A program made the translations under genes and the position numbers. A stretch of DNA of 26,164 bases from a virus: IMG/VR virus record IMGVR_UViG_3300046516_000331, positions 1 to 26,164 of that record; one strand, 5' to 3'. Below are positions 15,217 to 21,659 of this stretch, one piece after another. Every line of letters begins with the position of its first letter. Position 1 is the stretch's first letter. A model generated the notes under the pieces. It had not been told where the DNA came from. It saw nothing but the letters and a program-made list of their open reading frames with translations, and did not search any database.

Positions 15217-15390
15217 ATGTTCGATCCTCGCCGACAATGCCACTGGTGCGGCAGCGCCAATTTCCGCAGCGTCACCGGCTATGCTGGCGAGCGCCAGTGC
15301 CTCACCTGTGGCTGGGGTGGCGAGGGCGAACCCGACGTGCCGTGCATGTTCTACAAGCTGATCCGGCTTGAGGGGCAGGTTGATGAGTAG
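15217..15390 (+). CDS. Small zinc-ribbon protein
   Basis: The 57-residue product carries two Cys pairs, C8-C11 (CHWCG) and C28-C31 (CLTCGWGG), spaced as in a zinc ribbon, followed by a short tail with one more Cys (PDVPCMF). Such proteins bind zinc for structure and usually contact nucleic acid or another protein. Nothing shows the partner here. TAGGA lies five bases before the ATG. It follows the 58-residue gene by 26 bases that include the leader repeat. Confidence 0.65.
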   Translation: MFDPRRQCHWCGSANFRSVTGYAGERQCLTCGWGGEGEPDVPCMFYKLIRLEGQVDE

Positions 15391-15398
15391 GAGGCGGC

Positions 15399-15605
15399 AT
15401 GGCCCACGAATGGCTGGCGATTACGGCCCCGAACGGGGAGCAGGGATATCAGTGCCAGCGGTGCAGGCTCACCGCGATCCATCTCCCGGTCCGCTCCTCC
15501 TGCCCCCCGAAGCTGATACCGACGCTGGCAGAATTGCTCGATAAGGTACACCGCGAGCAGGAGGCGGCTATGGCCTCAGCAGACACTTCTCCACGATCCG
15601 GTTGA
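15399..15605 (+). CDS. Small Cys-containing protein, function unknown
   Basis: The 68-residue product begins with a short WLAITAPNGEQGYQCQRCRL segment whose CxxC pair and a later Cys before Pro-Pro suggest a half zinc ribbon. A short helix with TLAELLDKVHREQEAAM follows. AGGAGG lies four bases before the ATG, so translation should be strong. The last 38 bases overlap the convergent membrane-protein gene at 15568-15768. The C-terminal residues inside that overlap are probably little constrained. Confidence 0.6.
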   Translation: MAHEWLAITAPNGEQGYQCQRCRLTAIHLPVRSSCPPKLIPTLAELLDKVHREQEAAMASADTSPRSG

Positions 15606-15768
15606 GCAGCTCGGTGCGCGCCGAGACGTTGTGGTCGAACACCCACCAGAACACGCCAAGGAACACGATGTTGAGCACGATCAGCATCAGGAACGCTGGC
15701 GGCAACACCCGGATCAGACGCTCCGAGATCCCCGCCAGCAGCCCGTTGGCGCGCTCCTGCTCGGTCAC
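15568..15768 (-). CDS. Small single-span membrane protein
   Basis: The 66 residues have an amphipathic N-terminal helix, one hydrophobic span at about 24-44 (AFLMLIVLNIVFLGVFWWVF) and a charged C-terminal helix. The length and single span are compatible with a pinholin-like or spanin-like lysis protein, or with a membrane partner of the two upstream proteins. There is no lipobox or endolysin nearby to favour lysis. The GTG start overlaps the upstream TGA as GTGA, so it is coupled to the 68-residue gene and through it to the PEP-CTERM gene. Confidence 0.65.
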   Translation of the reverse strand: MTEQERANGLLAGISERLIRVLPPAFLMLIVLNIVFLGVFWWVFDHNVSARTELLNRIVEKCLLRP

Positions 15769-15971
15769 CGTTCTTTAGGCATCTCATAGGCCCGATACAC
15801 CGCAGCCGGATCAGCGATCTCCTGCTTGAACGTCGCGGCATATTCGTAAAGCAGCTCGATCGCTTTGATCGCGGTCTCATTCACATAGAAATGCGAACGC
15901 TCCACCGTCGCCTGCTTGCGCAGGCTCTCGAGGTGATCAATCACGGTGAAGATCCTAGCAACGTTATTCAC
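15765..15971 (-). CDS. Small helical protein coupled to the PEP-CTERM gene
   Basis: The 68-residue protein is predicted to be all-helical (IFTVIDHLESLRKQATVERS and AIKAIELLYEYAATFKQEIA). It has no signal or membrane segment, and I do not recognise it. The GTG start overlaps the PEP-CTERM stop (GTGA) and its own stop overlaps the next start (GTGA), so three proteins are made from one coupled unit. That argues for a joint role or at least joint dosage. Confidence 0.6.
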   Translation of the reverse strand: MNNVARIFTVIDHLESLRKQATVERSHFYVNETAIKAIELLYEYAATFKQEIADPAAVYRAYEMPKER

Positions 15972-16609
15972 GCGCGCCGAGGCCGCACCAGCCCCAATCC
16001 CAGCAGCCCGACGCCAAGCAGCGCCAGGCTCGCCGGCTCCGGTACCGCGGCAGGCGATGCTGAGAACGTCCCCGACACGGACGCGGTGAACGAGCCAATA
16101 CTGGTGCCAACGATCTGGAATGCCGGCGTGATGCCAGCGAACGCCAACCCCACCGCGCTCGGATTGAACAGGTCGGTGATCACGTCGGATGTCAGTGTCA
16201 GGCTGTCAGGCGGGGCACCAACGGCGAGCGCGCCACCGGCCCCACTGCCGAACGTCACGTCGGCGAATGTGCCCGACAGGTAGTTGGTGCCGCCGCCGCC
16301 CGCCGCGCTGGTAATGCTGAACGTGCCGCTGAACTTCTGCGCGGATCCACCAAGGATCGGTTGGGCGGCACCCACCGAGGCCGCACTCAGGTCGAAGAAG
16401 GCCGCGGTCGGGCTGCCATTCTCGATCTGTGTGATGCTGATCGACGCATCGGTCGCGCTCAGCGTGGTGGCGGTCTGCGCGCCGTTCTCCGTCGCCGTGA
16501 TCGGCGTGCCGGCAGTCTGGCCGAACGAGAGAACGACAACGGCATTGGCCGGCGCGTGGAAGAACATGGCGGCCGCGATGATGCTGACGCCGAGCAGTGC
16601 GTGTTTCAT
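15968..16609 (-). CDS. PEP-CTERM sorting-signal protein encoded by the phage
   Basis: The 213 residues begin with a clear signal peptide (MKHALLGVSIIAAAMFFHAP, then ANA as the likely cleavage site at 23). A Ser/Thr/Gly/Ala-rich beta-type body follows. The C-terminus is a textbook PEP-CTERM tail: VPEPASLALLGVGLLGLGL (from 189), then RPRRA. In bacteria this tail is cut by exosortase, and the proteins go to the surface or into exopolysaccharide. Presence in a phage implies a host with exosortase. The body matches no enzyme I know. The ATG at 16609 is set by the signal peptide; the ribosome binding site (AGGGG) is only moderate. Readings further upstream are arginine-rich and have no signal. Confidence 0.85.
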   Translation of the reverse strand: MKHALLGVSIIAAAMFFHAPANAVVVLSFGQTAGTPITATENGAQTATTLSATDASISITQIENGSPTAAFFDLSAASVGAAQPILGGSAQKFSGTFSITSAAGGGGTNYLSGTFADVTFGSGAGGALAVGAPPDSLTLTSDVITDLFNPSAVGLAFAGITPAFQIVGTSIGSFTASVSGTFSASPAAVPEPASLALLGVGLLGLGLVRPRRA

Positions 16610-16637
16610 GACGTGAAGCCCCTGTGGGTTTGTTGTT

Positions 16638-17129
16638 CTACTTGTGCGGCGTTGGCGTGGGCTGTGGAGCCGGAGGCTCAGCGTTGATCTCCAGACTTGG
16701 ATCGATGACGACATATTTCCAACCGAAGCCCGGTAGATACACGAGGCACCAGTATGTGCCCGACGCGATTGGGTGCGACGGGTGCGGGTCCATGCCGGTA
16801 GGAGGCAACGTCTGATCAGGGCGCGGCGGCGAGCCACCGGGAGCTATCGGATGGGTGGCTGTAGGTGGTGCCCCGCCAGGCGCAATCGGATGCGCTGGAT
16901 GGCCAGGGCTGGGCCAGATCGTGCCAGGCGGCGGCTTGCTGCCTCCAGGTGGGATCGGCACTATGGGATGCGCAGGCACCGGAGGCGGCCATATGCCAGG
17001 CGGTGGCGGCGGGATTGGCAACGAGTTGTCGATGCCTGGCTGATCGCCCGGGAGCCCTTGGTCCGGATATTCGCCGCTCATCCCCTCGACGTTCAAATAG
17101 CCGCCCATGACGTGAACTCTAGCCATCAT
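16638..17129 (-). CDS. Proline-rich repeat protein, function unknown
   Basis: Residues 8-22 have a short GGYLNVEGMSGEYPDQGLPG segment. The middle is built of degenerate units such as HPIAPGG, PPGIWPPP and PGTIWPSPG. The C-terminus reads GTYWCLVYLPGFGWKYVVID, a compact strand pair with Trp and Cys. I know proteins of this pattern (PDQGLPG, IWPPP, HPIVP with a YW-G-W tail) from many phages of Alphaproteobacteria, without an assigned role. The long Pro arm with a folded end would suit a flexible virion decoration; that is inference. GGAG lies four or seven bases before the two adjacent ATGs. Confidence 0.65.
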   Translation of the reverse strand: MMARVHVMGGYLNVEGMSGEYPDQGLPGDQPGIDNSLPIPPPPPGIWPPPVPAHPIVPIPPGGSKPPPGTIWPSPGHPAHPIAPGGAPPTATHPIAPGGSPPRPDQTLPPTGMDPHPSHPIASGTYWCLVYLPGFGWKYVVIDPSLEINAEPPAPQPTPTPHK

Positions 17130-17150
17130 AATTCTCCATGTGTTGATGTC

Positions 17151-17190
17151 GTTGCGTCGTTACGTCGTTGCGTCGTTGCGTCGTTGCGTC
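17151..17190. repeat. Tandem repeat of an 8-base unit
   Basis: Five units of GTTGCGTC (one reads GTTACGTC) stand head to tail, with degenerate units on both sides (GTTGATGTC before, GTTACATG after). The last unit runs into the stop codon of the beta-helix gene. It lies between that stop and the ribosome binding site of the proline-rich gene. Confidence 0.9.
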
Positions 17191-17191
17191 G

Positions 17192-18274
17192 TTACATGTG
17201 CGGCGCCAGAAAGTCCCGCAGCGCAGCAGCGAGCTGATGGTGGTGCCCCATGTGCCCATGCACGGGCGGCGGCACAGGCGGCGGCTCTGGCGGGGGCGGC
17301 AGCGGCGGTGGCTCGGGTGGTGGCAATGGCGGCGGTGGCGCCGGGGGTGGCTCAGAGACCGGCGGTGGGGCGGGTGGCGGATCACCACCCGGATTGCTGA
17401 TGAAGCTGAGCGAGCTGGTATCGAGAGTGGGCCGGCTGGCCAGCAGCACAGTGTCGCCGGCCGCGGGAAGCCCCCAGACGCTGTTGCCGCTCAGCGTCGG
17501 CTGGGTCGCAGCGTCAAGCAGGAACCTACCGGACGGATCGTCGTTGATGATGGTGTTGCCGGCGATCGCAAAGCTGGTGCCGGGGTTGGATGCGCCCTCT
17601 TCTCCATAGGCCACGATAAACGGGTTCTGGGTGTTGGGCCCCTGCTCGATCGTGTTGCCGCTGATCGTGGCGTTGCCGCCGTTCGGTAGGTCAATCGAGT
17701 AGCTGGCGCTGCCGCCGTTGTCGAAGATGCGGTTGCCGGTGATGGTGTTGCTGACAGCCCGGGATTTGATCTCATGACCTACGATCGCGTCGTGGACGTA
17801 GGAGTTCGTGAGGGTGAAGGATGCAATAGCACCGACGTAGATGTTATGAGTCGATCCAGATCCATCGCCATTGTTGGCAAACTCTGAATGGTCGATGGCA
17901 ATTGAACCGTTGCTATCAGCGGCGCCGAGCAATCCTTCTTGGTTGTCGTGGAAGTAGTCGTTCGACAGCGAGAGGCTGCCGCCCTCGTAGCGGATCGCAG
18001 CGCCATTTCCGTCCGGTACAGCCACCCCGCTAATGTCGAACCCATTGATCGCGACATTGGCGCCACTCTCCGTGATCATCGCCTTGCCGTTGGGCGGGCT
18101 GGTGGTCTCCCGCATCAGCACCTCGCCGCCCACCGCCTGCAGCGTGATCGAGGTGCGAATGGTGAGGAACTGGTCGACATACGTCCCGGCCTGCACGTCG
18201 ATCGTGTCACCGGATGCCGCGGCGTTGATCGCGTCCTGAATGCTCTGCCCGTTGCTGACCGTCAGGATTGCCAT
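17192..18274 (-). CDS. Right-handed beta-helix protein with Pro/His-rich C-terminus
   Basis: Residues 1-40 (AILTVSNGQSIQDAINAAAS then GDTIDVQAGTY) are the standard opening of parallel beta-helix proteins of the NosD/pectate-lyase-like superfamily. Residues 40-290 show coil repeats (ITGNRIFDNGG, ISGNTIEQG, IAGNTIINDD, LSGNSVWG). Residues 298-340 are polyproline with Glu, Ser and Leu. The end has HGHMGHHHQLAAALRDFLAP. No signal peptide or phage docking module is seen. Very similar layouts occur in chromosomes of Acetobacteraceae and Methylobacteria as far as I know, so capture from a host is plausible. It could be a virion polysaccharide-binding protein. GAGG lies four bases before ATG. Confidence 0.75.
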   Translation of the reverse strand: MAILTVSNGQSIQDAINAAASGDTIDVQAGTYVDQFLTIRTSITLQAVGGEVLMRETTSPPNGKAMITESGANVAINGFDISGVAVPDGNGAAIRYEGGSLSLSNDYFHDNQEGLLGAADSNGSIAIDHSEFANNGDGSGSTHNIYVGAIASFTLTNSYVHDAIVGHEIKSRAVSNTITGNRIFDNGGSASYSIDLPNGGNATISGNTIEQGPNTQNPFIVAYGEEGASNPGTSFAIAGNTIINDDPSGRFLLDAATQPTLSGNSVWGLPAAGDTVLLASRPTLDTSSLSFISNPGGDPPPAPPPVSEPPPAPPPPLPPPEPPPLPPPPEPPPVPPPVHGHMGHHHQLAAALRDFLAPHM

Positions 18275-18390
18275 TGGACCTCAGTATGTCGTTGCGGGTT
18301 GGACTCGACCGTGCTGTGGTGGTGCACCGCGTCCGTGCAAGGCGCGCGGGAGAGTAGCGGGCGGTAACCGCCAGAAGCCGCCCCTACTCG

Positions 18391-18579
18391 CTATCCCTGC
18401 CTGTCGTCACGCAACGTTGGTGTTACGCGCTGAAAGTCGGCCACGGTCGGTCCCAACTCATCGATGTCACGCAGGCAACGGCCATTCGGTAGGGCGCCGC
18501 AGACAGGGCACACAACGCCCACACGGACAATCCAGAGCCCACCTGCACAAACCCATCCATCCCCAAGAGGTTGGGTCAT
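18391..18579 (-). CDS. Small Cys-motif protein, tentative
   Basis: The 62-residue frame includes VGVVCPVCGALPNGRCLRD, a CPxCGA...C pattern that I know from small zinc-binding phage proteins. The ATG overlaps the stop of the preceding 23-codon frame as ATGA, which supports translation. There is no own Shine-Dalgarno. A gene is more likely than not, but composition alone would also allow chance. Confidence 0.5.
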   Translation of the reverse strand: MTQPLGDGWVCAGGLWIVRVGVVCPVCGALPNGRCLRDIDELGPTVADFQRVTPTLRDDRQG

Positions 18580-18647
18580 GTGACAGCGGTGATTAGCAGC
18601 ACGACCAGCGCCAGCACCATGATCCCGAGCAGCGCCCCGTGGCTCAC
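18576..18647 (-). CDS. 23-residue membrane peptide
   Basis: GTG opens a frame encoding SHGALLGIMVLALVVLLITA, then Val-Thr and stop, which is almost entirely one hydrophobic span. It overlaps the upstream stop (GTGA) and the downstream start (ATGA), so it sits as a coupled middle gene. Peptides this short are easily missed; membrane-active or regulatory roles are possible. Real expression is not shown by the sequence alone. Confidence 0.5.
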   Translation of the reverse strand: MSHGALLGIMVLALVVLLITAVT

Positions 18648-18823
18648 CAGTAAGGCCCGCGCCCGATGCCGAACAGAAGGAACAGGACGATTATCAGGAG
18701 GACAACGGCACCTATTCCGCCAAACCCGCCATAACCATAATACCCACGGTTATAGCCCACGTACCCGCCTCCCAGTCCTCCGAATAACAGAATGACCAGG
18801 ATTATTATGACTAGCAAAGACAT
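18644..18823 (-). CDS. Small two-span membrane protein, DUF3309-like
   Basis: The 59 residues have a hydrophobic span at 2-14 (SLLVIIILVILLF), a Gly/Tyr-rich loop at 15-38 (GYNRGYYGYGG) and a second span at 39-53, ending GRGPYW. The pattern resembles small DUF3309-type proteins found in proteobacterial genomes and phages, whose function is unknown. The start has only a weak AGGG seven bases upstream. Its stop overlaps the next GTG. It is the first gene after the HNH insertion downstream of the portal. Confidence 0.6.
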   Translation of the reverse strand: MSLLVIIILVILLFGGLGGGYVGYNRGYYGYGGFGGIGAVVLLIIVLFLLFGIGRGPYW

Positions 18824-18847
18824 CTGACTGCCCTATGCTGCGAGACA

Positions 18848-18884
18848 CCGCCAGTGCTGCAAACACCGGCGGCGCCTCTGACCA
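18848..18884 (+). promoter_or_regulatory. Structured leader of the second HNH gene
   Basis: CCGCC (18848-18852) pairs with GGCGG (18868-18872) and holds an inner GTG/CAC pair around a CTGCAAA loop. It is followed almost at once by GCCTCTGACCA (18874-18884), the same 11 bases found before the first HNH gene. The start codon is 23 bases further on, compared with 21 at the first gene. Confidence 0.5.
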
Positions 18885-18907
18885 TCACGCTATCTGGAGT
18901 AAGCGAC

Positions 18908-19432
18908 ATGGCTGATAAGAACCTACGCAATTCGTTGACCGCTGAGCAACTTCGCGCTGCTCTGACCTATGACCCGGAAACGGGTGTTTTTACGTGGCGT
19001 CGCCGGGCCGACATGACGAACTCATGGAACACGCGCTGGGCAGGCAAGGTGGCCGGCTATCCTAGCGGTGGATACACGGTGATCATGATCTATAACGTTA
19101 ACCAGCGCGCCAATCGTCTTGCGTGGCTGTGGACGACCGGCGAATGGCCTCCTGGCGGCGAAGTGGATCACATCGACACCGACAGAAGCAACAATGCCTG
19201 GACGAACCTCCGAGACTCAACCCGACAGCAGAATAGCTGCAACGGCCCTATGAGATCGACGAACACCAGCGGATTTAAGGGCGTCACCAGATGCGGAAAC
19301 AGATGGACGGCCTATATCACAGCGAACTATCGGCGTACCCACATCGGATGTTTCGGTACCCCGGAAGAGGCTCACGCAGCCTATGTCGAGGCTGCTAAAC
19401 GGCTTCACGGGGAGTTTGCGCGTGTCGACTAG
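18908..19432 (+). CDS. HNH homing endonuclease with C-terminal AP2 domain
   Basis: The 174-residue protein is a clear relative of the one at 12899-13462. It shares the opening LTAEQLRAALTYDPETGVF, the HNH core at about 69-112 (ANRLAWLWTTGEWPPGGEVD with D87-H88, then N96, N100) and an AP2 domain at about 120-172 (SGFKGVTR, NRWTAYITANYRR, CFGTPEEAHAAYVEAA). GGAG lies eight bases before the ATG at 18908. Its TAG and the TAG of the convergent portal gene overlap in one CTAG (19429-19432). The insertion thus abuts the portal gene without loss of reading frame, as expected for a homing gene that settled beside a conserved target. Confidence 0.9.
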   Translation: MADKNLRNSLTAEQLRAALTYDPETGVFTWRRRADMTNSWNTRWAGKVAGYPSGGYTVIMIYNVNQRANRLAWLWTTGEWPPGGEVDHIDTDRSNNAWTNLRDSTRQQNSCNGPMRSTNTSGFKGVTRCGNRWTAYITANYRRTHIGCFGTPEEAHAAYVEAAKRLHGEFARVD

Positions 19433-21639
19433 GGCGCTCCACCGGGCGGGGCGGGCTCCGGGATCGGAGTACGCATCAACCTGTTGGTGGTCGTTGCCAC
19501 GTTGTGAGCCTGGTGGACTGTATGGATCGTCTGCGCGGCAGTATGCAGCGTGCTCTGCGCTGTGGCCGGGATCTTCGCGGCTGTCAGTAATGTCTCCGCG
19601 TGGGTTTTCTCGGTATCGGCTCGCTTCTGCGACAGGTCAGCTAAATGGTGCGCCAACTGAAGATCGGGAGCCATCTGCTCCGGGTTCTCGGCCTGCGGCG
19701 GATTGACCTGGGTGGCATTATCGTCCGGGAGACCCATGAAAGTTCTGTGGGCATCGTGAATGGTCGAGGCCGCGCTCACGTTGCGTTCTTTGGCGAGAGC
19801 CATGTTTGCAGCAGCTTTAGATTGCAGATCCGCTATCTGGGCCTGCCCATGCTGGGCTGCAATCTGCCCTGCCTGTTGTTGGGCTTGCTGTTGCTGTTGT
19901 TGATGTTCCTTCATCCGTTGCAATATCATATCTTTATCCCGAAGCCCTGAGGCCGCGATCAAGACATCGCCAGGGATCAATCCAGGCTGCACCGAAGCCA
20001 GTTGGACTAGCGACTGAAATTCTTCCGCCTGTAGCGATGGAATATCAATTCCCTCTTCAATGGTGATATCTACATCCAAATCCGAAATGTCATGCTCAAT
20101 CCCCACGACCTGCTGCAATCTCGGATCACCTGGTTGTAGTTGCATTTGTTGCATAACCATAGCCCGATGTTGCTCCGGCATATCGGCCAAGCGATCCATC
20201 AGTCTGACGGGTCGGTTAATCCCAACCCATCTTGTCTCCCCCAGGTCATCCGTGACCCTGACCCATTTCCCCCCAGTCCAGTATTCCCGAGCTGCTTGCC
20301 ACGCCGTCTCATAAACCCGCCTGCTCCAGAACCGCAGCGCGTCGGCCAGCGGCTCGTTCTGCGCTGCGCCGCCGGCTTGCATCGCCAGCACGGCCCTGCC
20401 GCTCAGCTCGCGCGGATCAGTGCCTGACATGGCTGCATTCGGCCCGCTGAGCTGCATCTCGGCGGTTGCGTGCTGCAGCAGTTGGAACTGACCGGCGGCA
20501 AGGTCGGCGGTCTGCTCGATCTCGAACTTCAGCCCCGGCATCACCTCGATGTAGCCATCGGGCTTGGCAACCTCACGCCGCGCCTTGTCCACGTCCGGCA
20601 CCGCGCCCTGCTCTGCGATGACCTGGCGCACGGACAACAGATGCAGCGCCTTGCTACGCCGCTTGTTGATCTCGTCCTGCAGGCTGATGAGCCCACGTAC
20701 CATCCCATACCGCTGGTTCTCGCGATTGATGTAGCTGGATTGCAGCAGCAGCCCGCTGCACGACTTGCCCTTGCGGTCCTTGAACTTGGAGCGCTGTGGT
20801 GCAGCCAGCAGCCCGCTCTTGGTGAAGGTCGCGCGCCACCACGTCCCACGCTCGGACCAGTCGCACTGGACGAGGCGAATGCGCGTGCGGTTGTTGTCGG
20901 TCCAGAACGCGGTCTCGGGCCGGTCGTTGTACTGGTAGTCCGTGCTGCTGAAGCTGCTCTCGATTACGTCCTGCACATCCTCGCCGGGATACATCTCCTC
21001 GAGTGCATCGCGGTCGGTCCAGATGACCATGCCCTTGTAGCGCGCATCGCTGAAGTCATACGAGCGGCTGTGCGGATCGTACCAGATGCGATCCCACGGG
21101 ATGGTGGTGATGGTGATGTTGCACGAGCCCTGCCCGTCGTCCTCGAGGCCCAGGTCAGCGCCACCAGCGCCCTCGATGAGCATGTTGGAGAACACTTCGC
21201 TGCGCACGATGGAGAAGTCGTTGTCGTCCGCGATATAGCGCAGTGCCTGCGTGGCGGCGTCGGCGCGATCCTCCTCGGCCGGCGTTCTCGCAAATGCCTT
21301 CGGATCCGTGCGCGCCTTGCGCTCCATGCCGCACAGCAGTTGCACTTTATCTGCGACCTTGTTGATGACGATCGCTGGCTGGCCGCGTTCCTTCAGCAGC
21401 TTCAGCTCGTCGCGCGTCCACTGGGAGCCGTCGAAATACTCGCGGTCGCGCTGTGCGAGGTCGATCTCGTCTTGGCGCGCCAGCTCGCTCTCCTCGAACC
21501 AGCGGATCAGGCGGGCGTGGAGGTCGTCCAGATCCCTCGGGTAAGCGTCCGGATCGCCAGGCGTCAGGTCACGGATCGCCGGCGGCGTGTCGGGGCCGCG
21601 GTCGCCGTGTATGTGGAGATGGATGGCGGTATCACTCAT
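19429..21639 (-). CDS. Portal protein, P22 type
   Basis: The 736 residues are close to P22 gp1 (725). Family features include REYFDGSQWTRDELKLLKER followed by GQPAIVINKV, IEGAGGADLGLEDD, TIPWDRIWYDPHSRSYDFSD, the SGRAVLAMQ segment and a long helical C-terminal barrel region with a Gln run near residue 605. It forms the twelve-fold ring through which TerL pumps DNA and on which gp4-type connectors sit. No Shine-Dalgarno precedes the ATG; the bases before it are CCTCCCTCACATCCC. Translation may be leaderless or rely on a nearby internal promoter. The 3' part (about 19640-20300) is visibly poorer in GC than the rest. A GTG 26 codons upstream is rejected because it lies in the divergent gene and encodes a basic non-family extension. 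Confidence 0.9.
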   Translation of the reverse strand: MSDTAIHLHIHGDRGPDTPPAIRDLTPGDPDAYPRDLDDLHARLIRWFEESELARQDEIDLAQRDREYFDGSQWTRDELKLLKERGQPAIVINKVADKVQLLCGMERKARTDPKAFARTPAEEDRADAATQALRYIADDNDFSIVRSEVFSNMLIEGAGGADLGLEDDGQGSCNITITTIPWDRIWYDPHSRSYDFSDARYKGMVIWTDRDALEEMYPGEDVQDVIESSFSSTDYQYNDRPETAFWTDNNRTRIRLVQCDWSERGTWWRATFTKSGLLAAPQRSKFKDRKGKSCSGLLLQSSYINRENQRYGMVRGLISLQDEINKRRSKALHLLSVRQVIAEQGAVPDVDKARREVAKPDGYIEVMPGLKFEIEQTADLAAGQFQLLQHATAEMQLSGPNAAMSGTDPRELSGRAVLAMQAGGAAQNEPLADALRFWSRRVYETAWQAAREYWTGGKWVRVTDDLGETRWVGINRPVRLMDRLADMPEQHRAMVMQQMQLQPGDPRLQQVVGIEHDISDLDVDITIEEGIDIPSLQAEEFQSLVQLASVQPGLIPGDVLIAASGLRDKDMILQRMKEHQQQQQQAQQQAGQIAAQHGQAQIADLQSKAAANMALAKERNVSAASTIHDAHRTFMGLPDDNATQVNPPQAENPEQMAPDLQLAHHLADLSQKRADTEKTHAETLLTAAKIPATAQSTLHTAAQTIHTVHQAHNVATTTNRLMRTPIPEPAPPGGAP

Positions 21640-21659
21640 GGGATGTGAGGGAGGTTCCG

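Noticed and set aside
15568-15768. Holin assignment for the 66-residue membrane protein
   Set aside because: Size and single span would allow it, but there is no endolysin or spanin beside it and it is coupled to the PEP-CTERM unit; left as membrane protein.
17151-17190. Possible CRISPR array
   Set aside because: Units of eight bases stand head to tail without spacers; this is a simple tandem repeat.
20470-21648. Long open frame on the plus strand (392 codons)
   Set aside because: It is the complement of the portal gene, has no ribosome binding site and no recognisable domain; GC-rich codon bias opens such frames.
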